DNA of 11,234 nucleotides from positions 1 to 11,234 of the forward strand of contig JAHHSQ010000039.1 in assembly GCA_020025135.1 (NCBI GenBank), read 5' to 3'. Each line of letters opens with the position of its first letter. Position 1 is the stretch's first letter. Source of the stretch: Pectinatus sp. GTDB taxonomy: Bacteria; Bacillota; Negativicutes; Selenomonadales; Selenomonadaceae. Position numbers and translations under genes: made by a program. The notes beneath the pieces are model-generated. The model worked only from the letters and a program-made list of their open reading frames with translations. It was not told the DNA's origin and ran no database searches. Positions 1 through 6,224 of the stretch are shown in pieces.

Positions 1-78
1 TTTTTACTCAGTATCACGTTTGTCATGTTTGTCATTGCCGATTATTTTGGCAATGAAAAGGACAAGCAGGATAAGTAA
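1..78 (+). CDS. C-terminal end of a membrane protein (partial)
   Basis: Frame 1 is open from the first base to a TAA at 76-78 and encodes 25 residues. A hydrophobic stretch (FLLSITFVMFVIA) is followed by a short charged tail ending EKDKQDK. This looks like the last transmembrane helix and cytoplasmic tail of an integral membrane protein whose start lies before the window. In several Firmicutes a YlbJ-type membrane protein is encoded near tmcAL, but the visible tail is too short to claim that identity. Confidence 0.45.
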   Translation, partial: FLLSITFVMFVIADYFGNEKDKQDK

Positions 79-172
79 TGATTAGCTAAATGGTTACAAT
101 ATAAAAGAAAGGACAGTATCTGCACTAAAAATTGCTTAAATATTATTAACTTAGTGTGGGCGCTGGGAAAAA

Positions 173-487
173 ATGATGAAAAAAATAAAAAAGGGACTTT
201 CCGATGCCGAGATGTTTAAAGGTGTACAAGAAGAGGAAAAAAGCACTTCTCTTTTTGATTTGGCGCGAGAATTCGATGCTAAAGAAGGCTTAGCTAAGCA
301 AAAAGAAGACAAAAAAGTAGCACATAAAGCCAATTCTTTATCTTTTACAGAGCAAAAAGAGTTAGAGAGGGCGCTTTTTGATTTAAAGCTACATCTTTAT
401 CAGTCTGGTATTATGGATTACACTTTGAAGATAAAAAATGAAGGCACAAAAATCGTTATTCAACCTGTGGTGAAGAAAAAGCGGTGA
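173..487 (+). CDS. Small charged protein of unknown function
   Basis: A 104-residue protein that I do not recognise. It has no signal peptide, membrane segment or cysteine. It is rich in Lys, Glu and Asp: residues 1-60 look like a charged, probably flexible helical region, residues 57-80 a helix (TEQKELERALFDLKLHLYQ), and the end a beta-like stretch with a basic tail (KIVIQPVVKKKR). The ATG at 173 is followed by a second in-frame ATG at 176, and only a weak GGGA precedes them. A -10-like TACAAT lies at 95-100 without a good -35. The stop overlaps the GTG of tmcAL by four bases (GTGA, 484-487), which implies translational coupling. It is probably cytoplasmic, and a nucleic-acid or ribosome link is only a guess from its charge and neighbours. 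Its coding status rests on an open frame whose only competitor on the other strand is a shorter shadow, and on the coupled junction. Confidence 0.75.
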   Translation: MMKKIKKGLSDAEMFKGVQEEEKSTSLFDLAREFDAKEGLAKQKEDKKVAHKANSLSFTEQKELERALFDLKLHLYQSGIMDYTLKIKNEGTKIVIQPVVKKKR

Positions 488-1761
488 GAAAATCTGTTTG
501 TGAGCACAAATCTGCTCCGCTGGTTGGCGTTATCGCAGAATTTAATCCTTTTCATAATGGCCATGCATATCTCTTACAGACTATTCGTCACCGTTTTCCC
601 GACAGCACAATCATCGTGGCGATGAGTGGCAATTTTACGCAACGCGGTGAAGTGGCAATTTTACCTAAATGGTTGCGGGCTAGGATTGCCGTAGAAAGCG
701 GGGCCGATTTAGTTTTGGAATTGCCAGTCGTTTTTTCCTTGCAGAGTGCGGAGGGCTTTGCGCGGGGCGGTGTTAGCTTGTTAGCTAGGGCGGGTATCGA
801 TTATCTGGCATTTGGTTGTGAAACGGATTGCTTAACACAATTAGAAGAGTTGGCAGAATTTGCCAACTCTAGTGAAGCGCAATGCGAGTATCGTAAAAGG
901 GTAGGATTTGGTAAAAATTACGCCTCTATCTGGCAGAATGTTTTAGAAAGTCAATTTTCTTTTGCCAGCGATATTCTTCGTGGTCAACCTAATGCTGTCT
1001 TGGCCTTGGAATATTTAAAAGCAAAGGACCGTTTCGCTCCCCATTTACATCCTTTTTTGTGTGTGCGGGCGGGAAAAATTGGGCATAACTCTTCTCGTTC
1101 GGTTGGTTGCTGGGCGAGTGGTCAGGGAATTAGAAATTTCATCTTCGAAAATCCAGATGCAGGGCGGCAAGCAAATTTTTTAAAAAAGGTGATGCCAGAC
1201 TATGCTGCCCGTGAGACGGTTAATTTTCTTGCCGAGCAGGTCGGGGGCGCTCGCATTCAATACTTAGAGCGAACCATCTTTTGGCTTTTAAGGACTAGCT
1301 CTCTTGCCGATATACAAGAGATATTGGGAAGTGGCGACGGACTGGCGGAGAAAATACAGCAGTCGGCTTTTACCACTGGCACTTGGAATGATTTATTGGT
1401 CCGTTGTAAGAGTAAGAATTGTCACTATACGCGCTTGCAACGTTCTTTTATGCAACTTTTAGTGGGCGTTACGAAAAGAGAACTGTCTTTATTTAAAAAT
1501 GTGGGGGCCCTTTATTTGCGCCTGCTCGCTTTTTCCCCGCGTGGTCAACGCTATCTAAAAAGAAATAGACAAGGTACCTATCCATTTTTGAACAAGATTA
1601 GTCACCGCTCTTTACAGAATATAAAATCGCCCACTGCACCAGGTTTGGCGGAGAAAATGTTTGCTTATGATATAAAAGCTACCAATATATATACGCTCTG
1701 TTTACCAAATGCTCAGCGAGGGAATATGGATTTTTATTCTTCTATATACCGGAAGCAATAA
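484..1761 (+). CDS. tmcAL: tRNA(Met) cytidine acetate ligase (TmcAL, YlbM family)
   Basis: A 425-residue member of the TmcAL/YlbM family (DUF795). Characterised members use ATP and acetate to make N4-acetylcytidine at the wobble C34 of elongator tRNA(Met), through an acetyl-adenylate. The N-terminal nucleotidyltransferase-like fold is clear: GVIAEFNPFHNGH at residues 15-27 contains the HxGH motif (His24, His27), and MSGNFTQRGEVA follows at 47-58. The motif GQPNAVLALEYL, typical of the family middle, is also present. The length is slightly above the usual ~390-415. The GTG at 484 is chosen because it overlaps the previous stop and no other accepted start precedes the conserved VGVIAEF block; this gives a ~13-residue leader before the core. 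There is no strong ribosome site, so expression probably depends on coupling to the upstream gene. Family assignment is firm; the reaction is known from homologues. Confidence 0.95.
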   Translation: MRKSVCEHKSAPLVGVIAEFNPFHNGHAYLLQTIRHRFPDSTIIVAMSGNFTQRGEVAILPKWLRARIAVESGADLVLELPVVFSLQSAEGFARGGVSLLARAGIDYLAFGCETDCLTQLEELAEFANSSEAQCEYRKRVGFGKNYASIWQNVLESQFSFASDILRGQPNAVLALEYLKAKDRFAPHLHPFLCVRAGKIGHNSSRSVGCWASGQGIRNFIFENPDAGRQANFLKKVMPDYAARETVNFLAEQVGGARIQYLERTIFWLLRTSSLADIQEILGSGDGLAEKIQQSAFTTGTWNDLLVRCKSKNCHYTRLQRSFMQLLVGVTKRELSLFKNVGALYLRLLAFSPRGQRYLKRNRQGTYPFLNKISHRSLQNIKSPTAPGLAEKMFAYDIKATNIYTLCLPNAQRGNMDFYSSIYRKQ

Positions 1762-1768
1762 AAAATGT

Positions 1769-1797
1769 TTGACAAATTAAATACTTATTGTTACAAT
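1769..1797 (+). promoter_or_regulatory. Sigma-A promoter for yceD-rpmF
   Basis: A perfect -35 TTGACA (1769-1774), a 17-base spacer and a -10 TACAAT (1792-1797), the latter preceded by an extended-minus-10 TG at 1789-1790. It starts eight bases after the tmcAL stop. Initiation is expected at about 1803-1805, which lies on the ribosome site (GAGGT, 1803-1807) of yceD, so the leader would be only about 12-14 bases. This is the best promoter match in the window. Confidence 0.8.
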
Positions 1798-1816
1798 AAA
1801 TCGAGGTTGCTTATTA

Positions 1817-2311
1817 GTGAAAAAAATTATTTTATCGGGCTTGGAAAATGGTGAGTACAGTCGTGATTTTTCTTTGACAGTAAAGGCATCAGATTTAGAT
1901 TTAAAATTGGATAGTGCGGAGATTGTTTCGCCACTCGTAGTGACGGGAGAAATCTCTAAACAGTCTGATGGTTATCTTATTTCTGGGACTATTACTTACG
2001 AAAAAGAATATCAATGCGATTATTGCCTAAGCCGAGTTCACAAAAAGACAGAAGATATTTTTTCTGAAACATTTCTTTTGGATGCCACGGCAGAAGCAGA
2101 ATGCGTGCAAGATGGCATCATTGATATTTCTGCCTTAATTCATGACACTGTTGTTGCCGCTCAACCTATCAGCAATCTCTGTCGAGAAGATTGTCAGGGA
2201 CTTTGCAGTAAGTGTGGGGCTAATTTAAATGAGCAACACTGCGAATGCGACCGCACGTCTATCGATATCAGGTGGAGTGCTTTGCAGGATTGGTCTAAAA
2301 AAAAGAAATAG
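1817..2311 (+). CDS. yceD: YceD/DUF177 family metal-binding protein
   Basis: A 164-residue DUF177 protein (YceD; YlbN in Bacillus), almost always encoded just upstream of rpmF. In other bacteria and plastids the family is linked to 23S rRNA accumulation and large-subunit assembly; the mechanism is not settled. Two cysteine groups are visible: Cys67-x2-Cys70 in the middle, and the C-terminal signature LCREDCQGLCSKCGANLN (Cys122, 126, 130, 133) followed by Cys142 and Cys144. These probably bind zinc. The GTG start at 1817 is preceded by GAGGT at 1803-1807 and gives the usual N-terminus (MKKIILSGL). The protein ends with a lysine run just before rpmF, 26 bases away, and both are served by the promoter at 1769-1797. 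Confidence 0.92.
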   Translation: MKKIILSGLENGEYSRDFSLTVKASDLDLKLDSAEIVSPLVVTGEISKQSDGYLISGTITYEKEYQCDYCLSRVHKKTEDIFSETFLLDATAEAECVQDGIIDISALIHDTVVAAQPISNLCREDCQGLCSKCGANLNEQHCECDRTSIDIRWSALQDWSKKKK

Positions 2312-2337
2312 TTGATGATATTAGGGAGGTATTTTAG

Positions 2338-2514
2338 ATGGCAGTACCAAAGCGTAAAATGTCTAAAGCTCGTCGTGATAAACGTCGCGCTAACTGGAAA
2401 TTAGTAGCACCAGGTTTCGTATCATGTCCGCAATGCCATGAACCGAAAATGCCGCATCATGTTTGTGGCGAATGTGGTTATTATGATGGTAAAGAAGTTA
2501 TTTCTGCGGAATAA
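2338..2514 (+). CDS. rpmF: 50S ribosomal protein L32
   Basis: A 58-residue protein beginning MAVPKRKMSKARRDKRRANW, the standard L32 N-terminus after the initiator ATG. It carries the zinc-ribbon cysteines of the four-cysteine form: Cys30-x2-Cys33 and Cys43-x2-Cys46, spaced as CPQC...CGEC. Having all four cysteines marks it as the zinc-dependent version of L32. A strong ribosome site (AGGGAGGT, 2323-2330) lies seven bases before the ATG. Cotranscribed with yceD and closed by the terminator at 2525-2570. Confidence 0.97.
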   Translation: MAVPKRKMSKARRDKRRANWKLVAPGFVSCPQCHEPKMPHHVCGECGYYDGKEVISAE

Positions 2515-2524
2515 TAATCCTTTG

Positions 2525-2570
2525 TGAGCAAGATATGGTTATTTATATCTTGCTCATTATTTTTATATTT
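2525..2570 (+). terminator. Intrinsic terminator after rpmF
   Basis: A perfect 12-bp stem (TGAGCAAGATAT at 2525-2536 with ATATCTTGCTCA at 2545-2556) around an 8-base loop is followed directly by a T-rich run, TTATTTTTATATTTT. It starts 10 bases after the rpmF stop and ends the yceD-rpmF unit, so plsX downstream should need its own promoter. Confidence 0.88.
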
Positions 2571-2757
2571 TCCCACTAGAGAGACAAAATATTTCTGAAT
2601 TGGAAAAAATTTGCTTCAATAATTTACCCACAAGTGCCGTAAAGCTCCTCCTTTAGGCATGGGGATATAAGGCATATCCACCGAATTTGCGTAAGCAATT
2701 TAAGGTGGATTATAGTATATAGTTGTAAGTTATATATCTGCACATTATTATATAAGC

Positions 2758-2829
2758 ATGAGCAAGATAACATACAAATCTAATCATAAAAATGGGCAGG
2801 GCATTGTCCATTGTGGAGAGAACTCGTAA
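2758..2829 (+). pseudogene. Possible TnpA start joined to TnpB end (remnant)
   Basis: A 23-codon open frame inside the miniature element. Its first residues, MSKITYKSNHKN, resemble the start of IS200-type Y1 transposases (TnpA), which often begin with a YKSNxN-like stretch before the conserved catalytic core. The following GIVHCGENS and stop resemble the variable tail seen at the end of some TnpB proteins. This reading would make the element an internal deletion that removed nearly all of tnpA and tnpB. There is no ribosome site, so it is unlikely to be expressed. The similarity is judged from memory of the families and is short. Confidence 0.3.
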
Positions 2830-2903
2830 GACCTGCTATTTCAGTAGGCAAGGTTCGCTAATATCCCAGAATCCCTCGGCTTTAGCCGTGGGGAGTATGT
2901 CAA
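2800..2903 (+). ncRNA. Omega-RNA-like right end of the miniature element
   Basis: In IS200/IS605 elements the region at the end of tnpB through the right end acts as the omega RNA that guides TnpB, and the flanking DNA serves as the guide. Here the comparable parts remain: a hairpin CCTGCT/AGTAGG (2832-2848, one G-U pair), the segment AAGGTTCGCTAATATCCC (2850-2867), and the terminal hairpin at 2873-2893. The sequence after 2903 would be the guide. Whether it is transcribed is unknown, the 5' limit is arbitrary, and no tnpB is in the window. Confidence 0.4.
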
Positions 2904-2925
2904 AAAGATGAGCAGGGAAAAGAGC

Positions 2926-2969
2926 TTTAATATAGCAACTTTTATAGTTGCTATATTAAAATTCTTTTT
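2926..2969 (+). terminator. 14-bp perfect inverted repeat, terminator or operator
   Basis: TTTAATATAGCAAC (2926-2939) and its exact complement (2947-2960) flank a 7-base loop, and ATTC plus five T follow (to 2969). As RNA this is an AT-rich stem with a short U tract, so a modest intrinsic terminator is possible. It lies 23 bases after the miniature element and about 30 bases before the proposed plsX promoter, so a DNA-binding site for a regulator is an alternative. It does not resemble the Bacillus FapR operator as I know it. Confidence 0.5.
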
Positions 2970-2991
2970 AGGCGAAATATTGTGATTTGCC

Positions 2992-3019
2992 TTGCGATTT
3001 GCTTAGGCATATTGATAAT
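2992..3019 (+). promoter_or_regulatory. Probable promoter of the plsX-fab operon
   Basis: TTGCGA (2992-2997), a 16-base spacer and GATAAT (3014-3019) form a reasonable sigma-A promoter. It would start transcription near 3026 and leave a leader of about 40 bases with the strong plsX ribosome site. A promoter is expected here because a terminator closes the previous unit. The call rests on consensus match only. Confidence 0.45.
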
Positions 3020-3064
3020 AAAAACATTTGAATATTGCGGAAAATTACCTACGGAGGTAAATGT

Positions 3065-4093
3065 ATGAAAATTGCGTTAGACGCAATGGGGGGAGATTAT
3101 GCTCCCACAGAAATAGTAGCGGGAGCGGTGGCGGCCAGCAAAGAATACGATTGTGAAATTGTTTTGGTCGGTGATAAGACGGCTTTAGAAGCGGAATTAG
3201 CCAAATATCCTGGTTGGAATGCTCAGAAAATAAGCATTAAACACGCCTCTGAGGTCATTGAAATGGGAGAGCATCCAGTAGCAGCTGTGCGCAAGAAGAA
3301 GGACTCCTCTATGGCAGTAGCTACAAAGTTAGTTAAAGAAGGCATCTGTGATGCTGTCATTTCTGCAGGTAGCACAGGAGGAGCAGTGGCGACAGCGCTT
3401 TTAATTCTCGGCCGCATCAAAGGTATAGATAGGCCGGCGATTGCTACGCCAATTCCAACTGGGCACGGCGTGACCTTGCTTATGGATTCTGGCGCTAATG
3501 TCGACAGTAAGCCCAAACATTTGGTGCAAAGTGCCCTAATGGGTTCGCTCTATTCAGAATACGTTTTTGAAATAGACAAACCGCGCATTGGTCTTTTAAA
3601 CATTGGTGAAGAAGCGACGAAGGGCAACGAGCAGGCTTTGCGTACCTACCCCCTTCTCGAAGGATTGACGACCATCAATTTTCAAGGTAATGCGGAGGGA
3701 AGAGAAATTCCCAGTGGCAAATTCGACGTCGTCGTTTGTGACGGTTTCGTCGGTAATATCGTTTTGAAATTTGCCGAAGGTCTAGCGACCACTCTTTTTA
3801 AATTATTGAAGGAAACCATGAAAAAAAGTGGTTTTATTGCTAAAATTGGAGCACTCTTGTTGGCTCCAACTATGAAAAGATTTGCTCGTCAGATAGATTA
3901 TGCCGAATATGGCGGAGCTCCTCTTTTGGGAGTAGATGGCTGTTGCATCATTGCTCACGGTAGTTCCGACGCGCGGGCAATTAAAAGCTCTATCGGCGTA
4001 GCTTGCGATTATGTGGCAAGCAATGTAGTTGAACGTATCCGCCAAAATATACAGCAAGAGGAGATACTTGTAAACAATGATAAAGAAAAATAG
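3065..4093 (+). CDS. plsX: Phosphate acyltransferase PlsX
   Basis: A 342-residue PlsX, a peripheral membrane enzyme that converts acyl-ACP and phosphate to acyl-phosphate, the donor for PlsY in phosphatidic acid synthesis. Family landmarks are all present: IALDAMGGDYAP at 3-14, ISAGSTGG at 99-106, LLNIGEEATKGNE at 177-189, DGFVGNIVLK at 226-235, YGGAPLLGVDG at 282-292 and IAHGSS at 296-301. Length is normal. The ATG at 3065 is chosen over an in-frame TTG at 3035 because GGAGG at 3053-3057 sits seven bases before it and the conserved MKIALDAMGGD begins there. Its end overlaps fabH by 17 bases, so the two are translationally linked. It links acyl chain production to phospholipid synthesis and is the first gene of the fab operon. 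Confidence 0.97.
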   Translation: MKIALDAMGGDYAPTEIVAGAVAASKEYDCEIVLVGDKTALEAELAKYPGWNAQKISIKHASEVIEMGEHPVAAVRKKKDSSMAVATKLVKEGICDAVISAGSTGGAVATALLILGRIKGIDRPAIATPIPTGHGVTLLMDSGANVDSKPKHLVQSALMGSLYSEYVFEIDKPRIGLLNIGEEATKGNEQALRTYPLLEGLTTINFQGNAEGREIPSGKFDVVVCDGFVGNIVLKFAEGLATTLFKLLKETMKKSGFIAKIGALLLAPTMKRFARQIDYAEYGGAPLLGVDGCCIIAHGSSDARAIKSSIGVACDYVASNVVERIRQNIQQEEILVNNDKEK

Positions 4094-5081
4094 TGCCGGC
4101 ATATTGGGAATGGGTTATTGTGTACCGGAAAGACACTTGACCAATTTCGATTTGGAAAAGATGGTGGAAACCAGCAATGAATGGATTGTAGAAAGAACTG
4201 GTATTCAGGAAAGACGCATTGTCTCTCCCGAAGAGGCAACATCTGACCTCGCCTTTAAGGCAGCACAGGAAGCTTTAGAACGGGCTCATGTCAAAGCAGA
4301 AGAATTGGATTTAATTATTGTCGCTACCATTTCTTCTGACCGCATCATTCCTTCCACGGCTTGCGTTTTGCAAGATAGATTAGGTGCTAAAAATGCAGCC
4401 GCTTTTGATTTAGTAGCTGCTTGTTCTGGTTTTGTTTACGGCTCAGTTGTCGCCTCACAATTCATTGAAACTGGTGCCTACGATAAGATTTTAGTTATCG
4501 GAGCGGAAACGCTTTCCCGTTTGGTAAACTGGCAGGACAGAAATACCTGTGTCCTTTTCGGGGATGGCGCTGGCGCAGCTGTTTATGGCAAGGTAGAAGA
4601 TGGCTATGGCATGCTTTCCTTTGACCTTGGTGCTGATGGTAGTGGTGGCGATTCTCTGGATATTCCAGCTGGTGGCAGCCGCTTACCTGCTAGTGAAAAA
4701 ACTGTACAGGATAAATTACATTATTTACACATGAATGGTAAAGAAGTTTTCAAATTTTCCATTACCGTGATGGGAGAAACCGTGGAACGCTCTTTGAAAA
4801 GGGCCAATTTACAACTGGCAGATTTAGATTGGTTAGTGCCACATCAGGCCAATATCCGTATCATTCAATCTGGGTCCAAGCGGCTATCCTTACCGATGGA
4901 CAATATCATTGTCAACCTCAATAAATATGGCAATACTTCAGCTGCCTCTGTGCCAATTGCTTTGGCAGAAGCCGCTCAGCAGGGCACCTTTAAGAAAGGT
5001 GACATCATCGCCTTGGCTGGATTTGGTGCAGGGCTTACCTGGGGTTCATGTATAATAAAATGGACTGGGGAGAAAGAATAA
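4077..5081 (+). CDS. fabH: Beta-ketoacyl-ACP synthase III
   Basis: A 334-residue FabH, the condensing enzyme that joins an acyl-CoA primer to malonyl-ACP and starts fatty acid synthesis. The Cys-His-Asn triad is intact: Cys116 in DLVAACSGF, His256 in WLVPHQANIRI and Asn286 in NKYGNTSAAS. The C-terminal GFGAGLTWGS motif is present. The ATG at 4077 lies inside the end of plsX, with an AGAGGAGA ribosome site at 4057-4064, and gives the usual start GILGMGYCVPE. fabK follows after one base. Primer preference (acetyl or branched) cannot be read from the sequence. Confidence 0.97.
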   Translation: MIKKNSAGILGMGYCVPERHLTNFDLEKMVETSNEWIVERTGIQERRIVSPEEATSDLAFKAAQEALERAHVKAEELDLIIVATISSDRIIPSTACVLQDRLGAKNAAAFDLVAACSGFVYGSVVASQFIETGAYDKILVIGAETLSRLVNWQDRNTCVLFGDGAGAAVYGKVEDGYGMLSFDLGADGSGGDSLDIPAGGSRLPASEKTVQDKLHYLHMNGKEVFKFSITVMGETVERSLKRANLQLADLDWLVPHQANIRIIQSGSKRLSLPMDNIIVNLNKYGNTSAASVPIALAEAAQQGTFKKGDIIALAGFGAGLTWGSCIIKWTGEKE

Positions 5082-5082
5082 T

Positions 5083-6030
5083 ATGTTTGAGAATAATAAA
5101 TTATGTCGTTTATTGAATATCAAATATCCTATTTTACAAGGTGGTATGGCTTGGATTGGAACAGCAGAATTGGCTTCTGCTGTTTCTAATGCTGGCGGTC
5201 TGGGCATCATTGGCGCTGGTCATATGCCACCAGATTTGTTGCGCAAAGAAATCCAAAAAACGAAACAATGGACAGATAAACCATTCGGTGTCAATATCAT
5301 GCTGATGTCTCCTTTTGTTAAAGAAGTAATGCAGGTTGTCATTGACGAAAGAGTACCGGTTATCACCACTGGTGCTGGTAATCCTGGCGAATACATTCCT
5401 GCCTTGAAGGAAATTGGCAGCAAGGTAATTCCGGTAGTTGCTTCTGTTGCTTTGGCGAAGAGATTGGTGCGTACAGGTGTTTCGGCAGTCATTGCTGAAG
5501 GCATGGAAAGTGGCGGTCATATCGGCGAAATTACCACGATGACCTTGGCACCACAAATTGTAGATGCTGTTGACGTACCAGTTATCGTTGCTGGTGGTAT
5601 TGGCGATGCACGTGGCCTTGTAGCAGCCTTCGCTCTTGGTGGCTGTGGCGTACAGATGGGAACTCGTTTCGTTCTTTCTCAAGAATGTATTGCTCACGAA
5701 AATTACAAGAATGTCGTTTTGAAGGCTAGAGACCGTTCTACCGTAGTTACTGGCAGAAGTACTGGACATCCAGTTCGCGTTCTTTCCAATAAACTGACTC
5801 GCAAATTTGCCGAATTAGAAAGAGCTGGTGCCAGTGTAGAAGAACTCGATAAGTTAGGTGTCGGTAAGTTGAATTTGGCAACTCATAAGGGTGATGTCGA
5901 AAACGGCTCTGTCATGATTGGTCAAATTTCCGGCATGCTTAATGATATAAAACCAGTTGCTACTATTATGCAAGATATTGTCGGTGAAGTACAGAAAACT
6001 ATCGATAATGTCGCTCAACAAATTCTCTAA
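5083..6030 (+). CDS. fabK: Enoyl-ACP reductase II (FabK, FMN-dependent)
   Basis: A 315-residue FabK, the flavin enzyme that carries out the last reduction of each elongation cycle using NAD(P)H. The TIM-barrel landmarks are present: YPILQGGMAWIGTAELASAVSNAGGLG near the start, EGMESGGHIGEIT at 139-151 with the catalytic-type His146, IVAGGIGD at 168-175 and GVQMGTRF at 189-196. The C-terminal part (VRVLSNKLTRKFAELE) matches true FabK rather than generic nitronate monooxygenases. The start follows fabH by one base, with GGGGAGAAAG before it. Organisms with FabK rather than FabI are generally insensitive to triclosan-type inhibitors unless FabI is also present. A 194-bp structured gap follows. 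Confidence 0.95.
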   Translation: MFENNKLCRLLNIKYPILQGGMAWIGTAELASAVSNAGGLGIIGAGHMPPDLLRKEIQKTKQWTDKPFGVNIMLMSPFVKEVMQVVIDERVPVITTGAGNPGEYIPALKEIGSKVIPVVASVALAKRLVRTGVSAVIAEGMESGGHIGEITTMTLAPQIVDAVDVPVIVAGGIGDARGLVAAFALGGCGVQMGTRFVLSQECIAHENYKNVVLKARDRSTVVTGRSTGHPVRVLSNKLTRKFAELERAGASVEELDKLGVGKLNLATHKGDVENGSVMIGQISGMLNDIKPVATIMQDIVGEVQKTIDNVAQQIL

Positions 6031-6084
6031 AATGATATTTTAGGATTTAATAGAGCAGTTAATCTCTCGATTTTGTATTGTTTG

Positions 6085-6144
6085 TTTCCTTATTAATTAT
6101 GAGATACATTGCTCACACATTAGATAGCATAATTAATGAGGAAA
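6085..6144. repeat. 17-bp inverted repeat between fabK and fabD
   Basis: TTTCCTTATTAATTATG (6085-6101) pairs with its complement at 6128-6144, with one T-G wobble, around a 26-base loop. No T run follows, so it does not look like a terminator. It may be an operator, an mRNA structure that sets relative expression of fabK and fabD, or the relic of a short palindromic element. Confidence 0.65.
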
Positions 6145-6145
6145 A

Positions 6146-6189
6146 CTGCAAAGTGGCGCGGATGGTTTCTCCGCGTCGGCTTTTGCCAG
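6146..6189 (+). other. GC-rich hairpin in the fabD leader
   Basis: GGCGCGGA (6155-6162) pairs with TCCGCGTC (6170-6177, one G-U pair) around a 7-base loop. The stem can be extended outward, with small bulges, through CTGCAAAG (6146-6153) and CTTTTG-CCAG (6180-6189). It is distinctly more GC-rich than its surroundings and sits 35 bases before the fabD start. No U tract follows. It may be an mRNA-stabilising or processing structure; I recognise no known riboswitch. Confidence 0.5.
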
Positions 6190-6224
6190 TTCCCAACTTA
6201 GTAAAATATAAGTAGGAGAAGATT

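Larger units (their letters stand above)
2628..2903 (+). mobile_element. Miniature IS200/IS605-type element without transposase
   Basis: A ~276 bp insertion between the rpmF terminator and plsX. Its left end (2628-2677) matches the sequence at 11184-11234 at all but three positions. The right end has the typical subterminal hairpin of IS200/IS605 elements (CCCTCGGC, loop TTTA, GCCGTGGGG; 2873-2893) and the common Firmicutes ending GGGGAGTATGTCAA (to 2903). The left end follows TTAC (2624-2627), the target tetranucleotide known for IS608, and there is no target duplication or terminal inverted repeat, as expected for this family. Further left-end structures are a GGATAT/ATATCC hairpin (2663-2679) and an imperfect CCACC/GGTGG hairpin (2678-2708). 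No tnpA or tnpB frame survives, so it could move only with a transposase in trans. Exact ends are uncertain by a few bases. Confidence 0.8.

Noticed and set aside
123..156. CACTAA/TTAGTG inverted repeat before the first gene
   Set aside because: Only six base pairs with a 22-base AT-rich loop and no T run; expected by chance in such sequence.
2628..2903. CRISPR-like or riboswitch interpretation of the repeated hairpins
   Set aside because: There are no regularly spaced repeats, and the sequence of both ends matches the IS200/IS605 pattern, including a second copy of the left end at 11184.
3035..3064. Upstream TTG start that would lengthen PlsX by ten residues
   Set aside because: It would place the strong GGAGG site inside the coding region, and the conserved PlsX N-terminus begins at the ATG at 3065.
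5134..5769. Long minus-strand open frame (211 codons) opposite fabK
   Set aside because: Its translation has no recognisable domain and an unnatural composition; it is antisense to a clear fabK with all family motifs.
6183..6212. Promoter-like TTGCCA and TATAAG before fabD
   Set aside because: The spacer is 18 bases and initiation would fall after the fabD ribosome site, leaving about six bases before the ATG; it also overlaps the hairpin arm. Too weak to call.
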